Shown in pieces: positions 15,286-24,046 of a DNA stretch of 28,435 nucleotides. Source of the stretch: OFTM10 sp964196195 (GTDB lineage Bacteria; Actinomycetota; Acidimicrobiia; Acidimicrobiales; Aldehydirespiratoraceae). The notes beneath the pieces are model-generated. The model did not search any database and was not told where the DNA came from. It was given only the letters and a program-made list of their open reading frames with translations. The stretch covers positions 1 through 28,435 of the forward strand of contig CAXMSE010000089.1 of NCBI GenBank assembly GCA_964196195.1, read 5' to 3'. Made by a program: the position numbers and the translations under genes. Positions within the stretch are counted from its first letter, which is position 1. Each line of letters starts with the position of its first letter.

Positions 15286-17151
15286 TCAGCCGATGTCGAA
15301 GGCGAGCCACTCCCCCGCCATCTGCACCACCACTGTGGTGCCATTGACCGCTGGCGGAGACTCGTAGTAGCCGCCCTCGGTATCTGCGAGGTCCTCGACG
15401 TGCCAGGCAAGTCCGTCGGCGGAAGCGACAAGCCAGAAGTCGGGTTCGTCGACCGGACGCTCGTAGTCGTAGGTAGCCATGTCGATGACAGACACGACGC
15501 CGTCGCCTCCGCCCTGCCCGAACCAGAGCCATGTGTCGTCGGGAAGTCCCGGTATCTCGATGGCCTGCCAATTGGTGCCGTCGGATTCCCCCCGCCAGAG
15601 CTTCTGGCCCGACTCGCTGGAGGTCGTGAGCACTACACCGCCATCCACTGCAGCGATCGAATCGGTGAACCCTCCGGCGATGGGAACGGCGACCGGGGTC
15701 CAGATCTGTCCATCAGTGGAGAAGTGGAGAGAACCAGCTGAACTCGCTTCGAAGTCGGCGTATTCGTACGCGTCCCAAGCCATCGCCAGATAACCCGCTT
15801 CGGTGCCAATCACGTTGCAGCAGGCGCGATCGGTCGGCACACCCCCAGGGGTCAACTCCCCGGACCACGAGCCGACCCACCCCATCGACTCCGAAGACCC
15901 GTCGAGGTAGCTGGCATAGTCGTCGTATTCGACCCCCAGCTCGGACCACGGAACCAGTCTCTCCACGGTGGGCTCCCGCGGCTCCTCGAGCAGAGGAATC
16001 GGTGGGGGGACCACCGGATAGATCGCCGCCGACGATGAAGCGGCCGGGGTCACCGCGTAGTCGAACCCTTCATCGCCTTCTCCGAAGGACTCCCGGCCAT
16101 AGGTCTCGAGCCGGAGGCCTTCGGCGGTGGCGCTGTAGCCCCACCCATTCTCTTCCATCTCCTCGCGCAGGTCGCCGGGCAGGAGACTCCACAGATCGAC
16201 GTAGGAGTAACGCTCGAGGGTGAGGTACCAACCATCGGGGCCGATCGCTAGGGAACCGAGACTGGAATTCACCGTGGCGAACGCAGGGACCTCGGCGGGC
16301 CTGTCGATGGGGATCGTCACCGTGGTCCAGGTGACGAGGTCGGTGGTGATCCAGACATCGATGCCGGATGATTCGTCGCCTCCTCTCCACTCCTGGTCGG
16401 CCATCACGAGATGGGTCCCGTCGGATTGGATGTAACCGAACTCGCCGGGGGGAGAGAAATCGCCGAGATCGGCCCATACGACGCCGTCGTCGGAGACCTG
16501 GGCCTCCAAGGAGTAGGTAGCGCTGGTGGCTGCCATGTAAGCGTCGAACAGCTCGGGATCCGATTGCACGATCTCGGTGACGAGATCGAGCAGACCCGCC
16601 TCCTCGAGCGCGGCCATCGACTCCTGAACGTTTGCCGAGTCGACCCCAGCATCCGCCAACGCGTCGGCAACCTCAGAAGGGAAACGGTCGGCAAGGTCAG
16701 GGATCAGATCGACCAACGTTGCGGTGGGTTCATGCCAAACCTGGCCGAAGGAGACGAAGCCATCACCCCACGGGAGCACCCAGCTGGGTCCTCCGCCGCC
16801 TTCGAGGCCGTAGTAGCTGCGAGCCGCATCCTCGAAGTCGGCGGCGGCCGCCCCCAGGGGAGCGGCGATGGTAGGCGCTGGTGAAGCGACAGCGGCTCCC
16901 GAATCGGTGTCCGCCGGCTGGTCGGTACCTGCTTCCACCGCCACATCAAGACCGCCATCGTCGTCACCGAGCACTCTCACCACTCCGGCCACTCCGACCA
17001 CCAACAAGAAGGCAGCAGCCAGCGCCAGCAGCCGCTGGTTGAGGTTTCGGCGTCGGCCACGAGTTTTCACCTGATCGATGGAGATCTCATCGATCTCGAC
17101 GCCTTCGGCCAGATCGGAGATGCGGGAGCGGAGCTCGTCGTCACGAGTCAT
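15286..17151 (-). CDS. Membrane anti-sigma-like protein with large extracellular beta-propeller-like region
   Basis: The 621-residue protein begins MTRDDELRSRISDLAEGVEI, a short cytoplasmic region of about 38 residues. One membrane helix (about 41-61, LLALAAAFLLVVGVAGVVRVL) precedes an acidic, Ser/Gly/Trp-rich extracellular part of about 550 residues. Recurrent motifs such as DGVVWADLGDF, DLVTWTTVTIP, DGQIWTPVAVP and DGLAWHVEDL look like beta-propeller or BNR blades. The ATG overlaps the stop of the ECF sigma gene by 11 nt, the classic sigma/anti-sigma arrangement. No zinc HxxxCxxC motif is present in the cytoplasmic part. The external region probably senses a surface signal, which is inference. 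Confidence 0.75.
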   Translation of the reverse strand: MTRDDELRSRISDLAEGVEIDEISIDQVKTRGRRRNLNQRLLALAAAFLLVVGVAGVVRVLGDDDGGLDVAVEAGTDQPADTDSGAAVASPAPTIAAPLGAAAADFEDAARSYYGLEGGGGPSWVLPWGDGFVSFGQVWHEPTATLVDLIPDLADRFPSEVADALADAGVDSANVQESMAALEEAGLLDLVTEIVQSDPELFDAYMAATSATYSLEAQVSDDGVVWADLGDFSPPGEFGYIQSDGTHLVMADQEWRGGDESSGIDVWITTDLVTWTTVTIPIDRPAEVPAFATVNSSLGSLAIGPDGWYLTLERYSYVDLWSLLPGDLREEMEENGWGYSATAEGLRLETYGRESFGEGDEGFDYAVTPAASSSAAIYPVVPPPIPLLEEPREPTVERLVPWSELGVEYDDYASYLDGSSESMGWVGSWSGELTPGGVPTDRACCNVIGTEAGYLAMAWDAYEYADFEASSAGSLHFSTDGQIWTPVAVPIAGGFTDSIAAVDGGVVLTTSSESGQKLWRGESDGTNWQAIEIPGLPDDTWLWFGQGGGDGVVSVIDMATYDYERPVDEPDFWLVASADGLAWHVEDLADTEGGYYESPPAVNGTTVVVQMAGEWLAFDIG

Positions 17152-17683
17152 CTGAGTCCTCCAGGGACACTGCAAGCCGATCGAGCGCTCGGCTCAATCG
17201 GCTTTTGACGGTGCCGGGCGCAATCTGAAGCGTCTCGGCAGTTTGGAATTCGGACCAGTCGAGCAGGTAGCGCAGCACCACAACCGACCTCTGCTCGACC
17301 GGGAGTTCGGCCAGCGCAGCGTCGAGACCGGGATCGACCTCAGGAGCGGGTCGGGCCTCTCGATCGGGGGTATCAGAACTGAATATCTCTTGGAGACTCT
17401 TGCGGCGTCGCGAGCAGGCCCAGTTGAGCCCGACGCGGTACACCCAGCCGACCGGATTTGAGTATCGACTGACGTCGTCCCAGCGTTGATAGGCCCGGGC
17501 CATGGCCTCGGCTGCAGCATCGGAAGCGAGGTCGGGGTCGCGGATGGTGAGGGCGAGGGCGGTGGCGACAGGCCGGTAGTGCTCGGAGAAGAAGGAGCTG
17601 AAATCGATTGCGACGGGCGCGACGCCACCGTCGCTCACCAGTTCCAGTGGGGTTTCCAGTTCGCCAACCACAGTCACACCCAT
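17141..17683 (-). CDS. ECF RNA polymerase sigma factor
   Basis: The 180-residue protein has sigma-70 region 2 at about residues 28-95 (FSSFFSEHYRPVATALAL, then AMARAYQRWDDVSRYSNPVGWVYRVGLN). Region 4 is at about 120-172 (LAELPVEQRSVVVLRYLLDW, then the helix-turn-helix IAPGTVKSRLSRALDRL). The ATG at 17683 overlaps the putative -10 of its own promoter. Codon 3 (GTG, 17677) is a plausible leaderless start, losing only two residues. It overlaps the downstream anti-sigma-like gene and is likely autoregulated through the GGAACC-N16-CGTCTA element. Confidence 0.9.
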   Translation of the reverse strand: MGVTVVGELETPLELVSDGGVAPVAIDFSSFFSEHYRPVATALALTIRDPDLASDAAAEAMARAYQRWDDVSRYSNPVGWVYRVGLNWACSRRRKSLQEIFSSDTPDREARPAPEVDPGLDAALAELPVEQRSVVVLRYLLDWSEFQTAETLQIAPGTVKSRLSRALDRLAVSLEDSDDS

Positions 17684-17710
17684 AGACGCACGAGAACGGC
17701 CGTCGGTTCC
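17683..17710 (-). promoter_or_regulatory. ECF-type promoter GGAACC-N16-CGTCTA
   Basis: On the minus strand GGAACC (17710-17705), a 16-nt spacer and CGTCTA (17688-17683) match the common ECF consensus (GGAAC -35, CGTC -10). It is directly in front of the sigma gene, with the -10 touching the annotated ATG. Confidence 0.65.
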
Positions 17711-17737
17711 ATTATTCCCGAAATTTCTTCGAGGCGG

Positions 17738-20700
17738 TCAGCGGAAATCGCGCGATGCCGGTGCCTTACCAACGGGGAGCGGCTCGAGCTTGTCGGCCAC
17801 CACATTGATCACCCCCTCCTCCTTCTCCAGCCGGCCCCGGATGAGCAGGGCCGGAGCACCTCGGGCAATTCGCTTGTAGCGCTGCCAGCACCCCTTCGAG
17901 ATCACGACATTAATGAGCCCGGTTTCGTCTTCGAGATTCAGGAAGGTCGTGCCCCCGGCGGTGGCTGGACGTTGGCGATGGGTGACGACACCACCGACGA
18001 ACACCCGCTCCCCTGCCGCTTGATCCACCAGGCCGGTGGCAGTAACCACCCCCATACCGGCCAACTCCTCGCGGATGTAGCGGGTGGGGTGGCCATCGGG
18101 GGCAACGCCGGTGGCCCAAAGGTCGGCATGGGAGAGCTCTTCGGGCGACATGCCCGGCAGGGCGGGGGCGTCGACACCGGTGATGATCCCCGGCAGGCGA
18201 TCGGCTGCGGTCTGGGCCATCGCACCAGCGGTCCACAAGGCCGACCGCCGGTCGACACCGAAACACCCGAATGCTCCCGATGTGGCGAGAGCTTCGAGCA
18301 CACCGAGCGACACCGACGGCACCCTGCGGCGCAGATCCTCCACCGAGGCGTAGGGCCGCCCGGCATCGATCTCAGCGGCCAGGTCGTCGCCCAGGCCCCT
18401 CACATATCCGAGCCCCAACCGCACGGCCCATCGGCCTGTCGAATCGGCCGCCGACTCCAGCGTGGCCTTCGCAGCCGAAGCGTTGAGATCGGGGGTACGC
18501 ACAACCACGTCGTGGCGGCGAGCGTCGCCCACCAGGGTATGGGGCGACCAGAACCCCATCGGCTGAGCGTTGAGCAAGGCTGCACAGAAGGCTGCCGGAT
18601 AGTGGTATTTGATCCACGACGAGGCGTAGACGAGATAGGAGAACGAGACCGAGTGGCTCTCAGGGAAGCCGTAGTTGGCGAAGGCTGCAAGCTTCAACCA
18701 GATCTGATCGCCTATGTCGTCGGTGATGCCGTTGGCCCTCATGCCCTCAAAGAAGCGCCCCTTCAACTTCTCCATCCGGTCGCGACTTCGCTTCGACCCC
18801 ACCGCCTGACGAAGCTTGTCGGCTTCAGCAGGTGTGAATCCGGCGACGTCGATGGCTATCTGCATCAACTGCTCCTGGAACAGGGGGATGCCGAGGGTCT
18901 TGGCCAGAGCATTCTCGAGGAGGGGATGGAGGTAGGTGACAGGCTCGAGACCATTTCGCCGCCGAATGTAGGGGTGTACCGACCCGCCCTGGATGGGGCC
19001 GGGACGAATCAGAGCCACCTCCACCACCAGGTCGTAGAAGCAACGAGGCTTGAGCCTGGGCAGGGTGGCCATCTGGGCCCGCGATTCGATCTGGAACACA
19101 CCGATCGTGTCGGCCTTCTGGAGCATTCCGTAGACCTCCTGCTCCTGAGGAAGGGCGGCGAGATCCACTTCCACACCGTCGGTCTCGGCAATGAGATCGA
19201 TGGCGTAGTGCAGCACCGACAACATCCCCAGCCCGAGCAGATCGAACTTCACCAGCCCAGCCGCGGCACAGTCGTCCTTGTCCCATTGGAGAACGCTGCG
19301 ATTTTCCATGCGCCCCCACTCCACGGGGCAGACCTCGATCACCGGACGATCACACATCACCATCCCCCCCGAGTGAATTCCGAGATGACGGGGGAAGTGC
19401 TCGATCTCGGCCGCGAGCTCGAGCACCGGCAAGGGGATGGATATATCGGGGTCGCTTGCACCCTCTTTGGCATTGCTCCACCGGTCGACCTGCTTGGAGA
19501 AGGCATCTTGTTGACCGGCGGCATAACCGAGGGCCTTCGCCATGTCTCGGATGGCCGATTTCGAGCGGTAGGTGATGACGTTGGCGACCTGGGCGGTGTG
19601 GTGACGACCATGCCGCTCGTAGACGTACTGGATCACTTCCTCGCGTCGGTCGCTCTCGATGTCGATATCGATATCGGGAGGGCCGTCGCGTTCGGGCGAC
19701 AGGAACCGTTCGAAGAGCAGACCGAGCGAGACGGCATCAGCATTGGTGATGCCGAGAGCAAAACACACCGCTGAGTTGGCGGCCGAACCACGCCCCTGGC
19801 AGAGGATGTCGACCCGCCGGCAGAAGTCGACGATGTCGTACACGACGAGGAAGTAGCCGGGGAAGCCGAGCTGGCCGATGAGATCGAGCTCGCGGTCGAG
19901 CTGGGCCCAGGCTCCCTCCACTCGTTCGGCGGCGCGGGAGCCGTAGCGTCGGATGCCGCCCTCTTCCACCAAATGCCGGAGATGGGCCATCTCGTCGAGC
20001 CCATCGGGGCACGGATAGGGCGGCAGATTGGGTGCAACCAGTGAGAGGTCGAATGCACACTCGAGCCCGAGCGCGGCGGCCCTTTCGACCACCCCCGGAT
20101 ATCGGGCGAAACGAGTGGCCTGTTCCTCTCCGGATCTGAGGTGCATGCCTGCCGGCGGGAGCCAGCCGTCGATCTCATCGAGGCTGCGCCGGGCCCGCAC
20201 CGCCGCCATGGCCGATGCCAGGCGTCTTCTGGCGACGGAGTGGTGATGAGCGTTGGCGGTGGCGACCACGTCGACCCCGGCGGCCATTGCCAACTCGACC
20301 AGGCCGTCGTTGCGGACGGAGTCGATGGGCAGCCCGTGATCCCACAACTCCACAACCACATTGTCGGCGCCGAAGTCATCGACGAGTCGGTCGAGGGCTC
20401 GGCGCCCGGCGGCAGGGCCTTCCTCTATGAGTGCTTTCGGCACGGGGCCCTTGCGGCATCCAGTGAGTACCAGCCAATGATCGGAGTTGGTGGTTGATCC
20501 GCGGCCGCCGAGCTCGACGAGGCGTTCGTAGGAGATGCGGGGTGCACCTTTCTCCCCTGCCAGCTGGCCTTCACTGATGGCGCGTCCGAGAAGGGCGTAG
20601 CCGTGTGGGTCGCGGGCGAGGACGAGGAGGTGATTCCCGTTGGGATCAGCCGGGCCGGGGCGTGAGAGGTCAGCCAGGTCTCGAGGCGTGGAGGAATGGG

Positions 20701-21115
20701 GGCTGCCCGCCAGGTCTCCTGGCGGCAAAGACAAGGTGAGTTCTGCTCCGAAGATGGTGGGTAGACCGATCGCCCGTGCTGCTTCCGAGAAGCGAACGAT
20801 TCCGTAGAAGCCGTTGTGGTCGGTGAGGGCGAGCGCCTCGAGGCCGAGGCGAGCCGCTTCCTCAACCAATTCCTCAGGGTCTGATGCCCCATCGAGGAAG
20901 GAGAAATTCGAGTGGCAGTGAAGTTCGGCGTAGGGGATGTCGCCGCGCTTTCTTGCCTGCTCCCGGGGTGGTTCGTAGGCAGAACGTTTACGGGTCCATG
21001 CCGGACTGTCGCTTCCGTCTCCCTCCCACAGATCACGGGCGCGCCCCGAGGGAGGCCGATCAGAGAGCGTGCGTTCTATGTCGCTCCACGAGACGTTCGG
21101 ACTGTTCCATCCCAC
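17738..21115 (-). CDS. dnaE2: Error-prone DNA polymerase DnaE2 (ImuC)
   Basis: This is an alpha subunit-type C-family polymerase of about 1125 residues. The N-terminal PHP domain starts at ELHCHSNFSFLDGAS (about residue 64). The polymerase palm has PDIDIDIE, followed by RREEVIQYVYERHG. The C-terminal OB fold includes FLNLEDETGLINVVIS. DnaE2 with ImuA' and ImuB carries out SOS-induced mutagenic translesion synthesis. I place the start at GTG 21115, giving MGWNSPNVSWSDIERTL, which resembles other DnaE2 N-termini. TATGTT then lies 7 nt upstream with a LexA box just beyond it. The ATG at 21127 is the alternative, four codons longer. Confidence 0.93.
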   Translation of the reverse strand: MGWNSPNVSWSDIERTLSDRPPSGRARDLWEGDGSDSPAWTRKRSAYEPPREQARKRGDIPYAELHCHSNFSFLDGASDPEELVEEAARLGLEALALTDHNGFYGIVRFSEAARAIGLPTIFGAELTLSLPPGDLAGSPHSSTPRDLADLSRPGPADPNGNHLLVLARDPHGYALLGRAISEGQLAGEKGAPRISYERLVELGGRGSTTNSDHWLVLTGCRKGPVPKALIEEGPAAGRRALDRLVDDFGADNVVVELWDHGLPIDSVRNDGLVELAMAAGVDVVATANAHHHSVARRRLASAMAAVRARRSLDEIDGWLPPAGMHLRSGEEQATRFARYPGVVERAAALGLECAFDLSLVAPNLPPYPCPDGLDEMAHLRHLVEEGGIRRYGSRAAERVEGAWAQLDRELDLIGQLGFPGYFLVVYDIVDFCRRVDILCQGRGSAANSAVCFALGITNADAVSLGLLFERFLSPERDGPPDIDIDIESDRREEVIQYVYERHGRHHTAQVANVITYRSKSAIRDMAKALGYAAGQQDAFSKQVDRWSNAKEGASDPDISIPLPVLELAAEIEHFPRHLGIHSGGMVMCDRPVIEVCPVEWGRMENRSVLQWDKDDCAAAGLVKFDLLGLGMLSVLHYAIDLIAETDGVEVDLAALPQEQEVYGMLQKADTIGVFQIESRAQMATLPRLKPRCFYDLVVEVALIRPGPIQGGSVHPYIRRRNGLEPVTYLHPLLENALAKTLGIPLFQEQLMQIAIDVAGFTPAEADKLRQAVGSKRSRDRMEKLKGRFFEGMRANGITDDIGDQIWLKLAAFANYGFPESHSVSFSYLVYASSWIKYHYPAAFCAALLNAQPMGFWSPHTLVGDARRHDVVVRTPDLNASAAKATLESAADSTGRWAVRLGLGYVRGLGDDLAAEIDAGRPYASVEDLRRRVPSVSLGVLEALATSGAFGCFGVDRRSALWTAGAMAQTAADRLPGIITGVDAPALPGMSPEELSHADLWATGVAPDGHPTRYIREELAGMGVVTATGLVDQAAGERVFVGGVVTHRQRPATAGGTTFLNLEDETGLINVVISKGCWQRYKRIARGAPALLIRGRLEKEEGVINVVADKLEPLPVGKAPASRDFR

Positions 21116-21122
21116 CCCTTCG

Positions 21123-21128
21123 AACATA
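21123..21128 (-). promoter_or_regulatory. Leaderless-type -10 (TATGTT) of dnaE2
   Basis: TATGTT on the minus strand is 7 nt before GTG 21115 and 2 nt from the LexA box, the same arrangement as at imuA. Confidence 0.5.
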
Positions 21129-21130
21129 GA

Positions 21131-21144
21131 CGAACGTTTGTTCG
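21131..21144. promoter_or_regulatory. LexA operator (SOS box) of dnaE2
   Basis: CGAACGTTTGTTCG is a perfect CGAAC-N4-GTTCG inverted repeat, the actinobacterial LexA consensus. It is immediately upstream of dnaE2 and predicts DNA-damage induction. Confidence 0.85.
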
Positions 21145-21303
21145 TGAAGCAAGGTCGGATTACCCAGGAACCTGGAGCACAACCTCATCGCCTCATGGGC
21201 CGACGAGTACCGTTTCCCTAAGAGGAAGCCCGATGTTCCAGGCTGTGGACGACCGCGACCTCGACGCGGCCGACCAGGCGTTGGCCTCTTTCGTGGGGGG
21301 CAT

Positions 21304-22479
21304 CTAGACGAGCGTGCGCAGATAGACCGCCCGCACGGCCAACGCTTCGCGCACCTCCGATGTCATCCCCTCCGCGAATTCGGCTCGATAGGTCGCATCG
21401 GTGACCACCTGTACCGCGAACTGGAGGCCCGACATCATCCCGATGAAAGCAGACACCAGCACGAGTTGGCGGGTGAACACCACTTCGCCGCCGAGCACCG
21501 ACCAATAGATCGCCCAGTCGCCGGAGCGAGTGAGTTCTGCGGCGGTGGTCCACTGCAAAAGGGTGGTCTCTCTCACCGTGATGAGTCCGAACACGATGTA
21601 GAAGACAGTGATCACCAACGCGACCAGAGCGATCTGAATCGCCTGGGCGACAAACAGCAGGAGCCCCACGTTCCACTCGGCCTTTCGCCCCAGAGCAGGA
21701 GCGTTGGGCGGGTCCGCGCCGTCGGGCGGCACGAACTCCTCGGCCGGCGTGGCGACACATCGAGGCCTCACATCAGACCAGGCGGAGAAACGCGCCAGAT
21801 CGACGGTGGTGCGCCTCACCGAAACACTCACAAACGCGCCGCCGACGCTTGCGATGAGCACTGCCACAGCACCGAAGAAAGGCAGGGAGAAATCATTGGC
21901 GACCTGCCACATTTCGGCATTGAGAAAGATGAAGGCAGAGAAGACCAACAGGATCGGTAGTGACTTCATGACGAGCGTGGCTATCTCGCCGATCTGGACT
22001 CGAATCTGGCCCACCGACCATTTCATCATCGGGAACAGGCCCCATGAAGTGATGATGTAAGCGAGCGTCAGGATCACGGTGTTCGCGATCAGGACTGTGA
22101 TGAGGTTGGCGAGGACCGTCCCCTCCGCCCCCGCCGCGGTGGGGATCAAGGGAAGTGCGAAGTAGAGGAGCACTTCGAGAATGCCGATGTCGTCGGGTAG
22201 TTGAAGCGCTCGACGGCCACGGAACCGGTTGACGAGAGCCAAACCACCGAGCATCACCGCGATCCCGGCCAAGAAAGCCAGCGCCTGACTCCAACCCGAC
22301 CAGCGGTCACCAAAGGTGAGGAAGAACTCCGCGAACACGACGAACATGAGAAACGGGACGGTTCGGGTGAGGACGTCCTCGGTGGCGGAGTATTGATCGA
22401 TCAGGTGTGGAAGGCCACGACGAACAAACCAACGTTCGCAGCGATTGCGGTGGACGGCGGTGGGCTGCACAGCGACCAT
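21304..22479 (-). CDS. Unknown multi-pass membrane protein in the imuAB transcription unit
   Basis: The protein is 391 residues long with an estimated seven or eight hydrophobic helices. Examples are TVPFLMFVVFAEFFLTFG, ALAFLAGIAVMLGGLALV, LITVLIANTVILTLAYII, SLPILLVFSAFIFL, FFGAVAVLIASVGGAFVSV and LLLFVAQAIQIALVALVITVFYIV. A cytoplasmic or external loop of about 50 residues lies near the middle. I do not recognise the family and see no catalytic motif. It starts 10 nt after imuB with a GGGAG Shine-Dalgarno-like sequence in the gap, so it is probably translated from the LexA-controlled imuAB mRNA. It is followed by a 160-bp gap before the dnaE2 operator. Confidence 0.7.
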   Translation of the reverse strand: MVAVQPTAVHRNRCERWFVRRGLPHLIDQYSATEDVLTRTVPFLMFVVFAEFFLTFGDRWSGWSQALAFLAGIAVMLGGLALVNRFRGRRALQLPDDIGILEVLLYFALPLIPTAAGAEGTVLANLITVLIANTVILTLAYIITSWGLFPMMKWSVGQIRVQIGEIATLVMKSLPILLVFSAFIFLNAEMWQVANDFSLPFFGAVAVLIASVGGAFVSVSVRRTTVDLARFSAWSDVRPRCVATPAEEFVPPDGADPPNAPALGRKAEWNVGLLLFVAQAIQIALVALVITVFYIVFGLITVRETTLLQWTTAAELTRSGDWAIYWSVLGGEVVFTRQLVLVSAFIGMMSGLQFAVQVVTDATYRAEFAEGMTSEVREALAVRAVYLRTLV

Positions 22480-22489
22480 GATGCTCCCG

Positions 22490-24046
22490 TCAGTCCCACA
22501 CCGCGGTGATCCACCACCTACCTCCTTCGAGCGACAGCAGCCGGGCCGCCCCGTCGTCGGTGATCACCTGGAACCGGGCCTGGCGTCGATGACCACCTGG
22601 ATCCCACCAGCGTTCGTCGACGGGCCACGGACCGGCCCAGGCCGTGATCGCCGGTTTGGCGCCGCCGATCACCAGCCGATCAGGCGATGCCGACAACAGG
22701 CCGCGACCGTTGACGGTGACAGGTCGCCCGGTGGCATCGTGGACCTCGACCCTCTCTGGGTTACGAAGCACCCTGGTGGGTGATGGGGTGGGCAACGCGC
22801 CCGGCCATGGTGGGGCTTCGGGGTCGCTGGTGAGTGAGCGACCCCGAAGCTCGACTGTTGCCGATGGCACGAGAGCGAGCTGCTCATGGGCATGACGCCC
22901 TCCGCGGCGTTCGGGCACCATCACCGCATCAGCGCCGAGTTGACCCTGGAGGCGCGCCGCCACCCGAGCAGCCCGTTCATCGACCTCGGTCTCACCACCC
23001 CAGAAATCAAGTTGGCGGCCGGTAGCGGGTATGAGCTCATCGGGAACCAGGGCCACCCGGGCGATCCCCCCACTCGGCCTGGTGGCGGCCGACCCGTTGA
23101 GCCAACCATCGAGTTGCCAGCGCACCCGGTCGGCCACGGCCGCGTCGGTGAGGGCACCCTCGTGACGCCACAGGCGGACCAACTCCTCGCCATGTTCGGT
23201 CTGGGCTTCGATGGCAACGCGGACACAGGTGACCCCCTCCCTGCCCAGACGCTGATGGAGTTCGTCGGCGAGGCTGCGAGCGACGAAGGCAACCCGGTCG
23301 ACCCGATCAGCGGGTGGATCGATCTCCGCTGCCACAGTCCAGTCGGCGGGTGGGAGCCGTGCATCGAGAGGCTGCTCATCGAGGCCGGAGGCAAGCCGAT
23401 GCGCCCCCCTTCCCTCAGCTCCGAACCGGGCCAGTACATCGCGGGCCGGAAGGGCGGCGAAGGAGCCGAGGGTGCGCACTCCCAGCCGGATGAGCACATC
23501 GCTCAGTTCGGGACGCTCGAGAACACCGATACGCATCGGGGCGAGGAACTCCGACACCGCACCGGACTCGACGAGCCGAACAGGATCAGCGGCGCGGGCC
23601 GCGAGTGCAGCAGCAAAGGGCCCGTCGGCAACCCCCACCCTCACATCGGTTCGGCCTGCCAGTACCTCCCCCATTCGGCTTCGCACAAGATCGGCAACGA
23701 CCTCATCGCCGCCGAAGTAGCGCGATGGGCCACGGATAACGATGGCGCAGGCACCAGGACGGGTGACCTCGACTCTGGGAGAGATGTCGTCGAGCGAGGC
23801 CACCACCGGCTCGAAGAGGCGGACCTCTCGAGCCTCATCACGATCGTGGATCACCAGTTCGGCACAGCGGGCCTGAGCCGCTCGGCGGCGCAATCCACGC
23901 TGAACGCCCAGGGAGCGAGCCGCCGGCGATGCAGCCACCACACGATTGGCGAAAACGACCGCGACCGGCTCATCGAGCGGACTGCCTGTAGCCACGACAG
24001 GCCAATCGGGGCACCAGGCGACGAGGGTGCGGATCGGAGCACTCAT
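22490..24046 (-). CDS. imuB: ImuB, inactive Y-family polymerase homologue
   Basis: The 518-residue protein shows the Y-family layout: an N-terminal palm/finger region (RTLVAWCPDWPVVA; RYFGGDEVVADLV), a helix-hairpin-helix-like region (LGVRTLGSFAALPARDVLARFG) and a little-finger region, then an extended C-terminus. The usual catalytic acids are absent: the first DxD position reads WCPDW and the later SxDE position reads ISPRVEV. This is expected for ImuB, which acts as an adapter linking ImuA', DnaE2 and the beta clamp. The ATG directly abuts the imuA stop (TGAATG), indicating coupling. Confidence 0.88.
   Translation of the reverse strand: MSAPIRTLVAWCPDWPVVATGSPLDEPVAVVFANRVVAASPAARSLGVQRGLRRRAAQARCAELVIHDRDEAREVRLFEPVVASLDDISPRVEVTRPGACAIVIRGPSRYFGGDEVVADLVRSRMGEVLAGRTDVRVGVADGPFAAALAARAADPVRLVESGAVSEFLAPMRIGVLERPELSDVLIRLGVRTLGSFAALPARDVLARFGAEGRGAHRLASGLDEQPLDARLPPADWTVAAEIDPPADRVDRVAFVARSLADELHQRLGREGVTCVRVAIEAQTEHGEELVRLWRHEGALTDAAVADRVRWQLDGWLNGSAATRPSGGIARVALVPDELIPATGRQLDFWGGETEVDERAARVAARLQGQLGADAVMVPERRGGRHAHEQLALVPSATVELRGRSLTSDPEAPPWPGALPTPSPTRVLRNPERVEVHDATGRPVTVNGRGLLSASPDRLVIGGAKPAITAWAGPWPVDERWWDPGGHRRQARFQVITDDGAARLLSLEGGRWWITAVWD

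Noticed and set aside
17486..19774. Long plus-strand open frame of 762 codons
   Set aside because: It is antisense to dnaE2, has a low-information composition (His/Gly/Arg-rich) and no recognisable domain. It is a GC-rich shadow frame.
21233..21307. 24-codon plus-strand peptide (MFQAVDDRDLDAADQALASF...) with an AGAGGAAG upstream
   Set aside because: It is very short, overlaps the end of the convergent membrane protein gene, and has no other support. Chance cannot be excluded.
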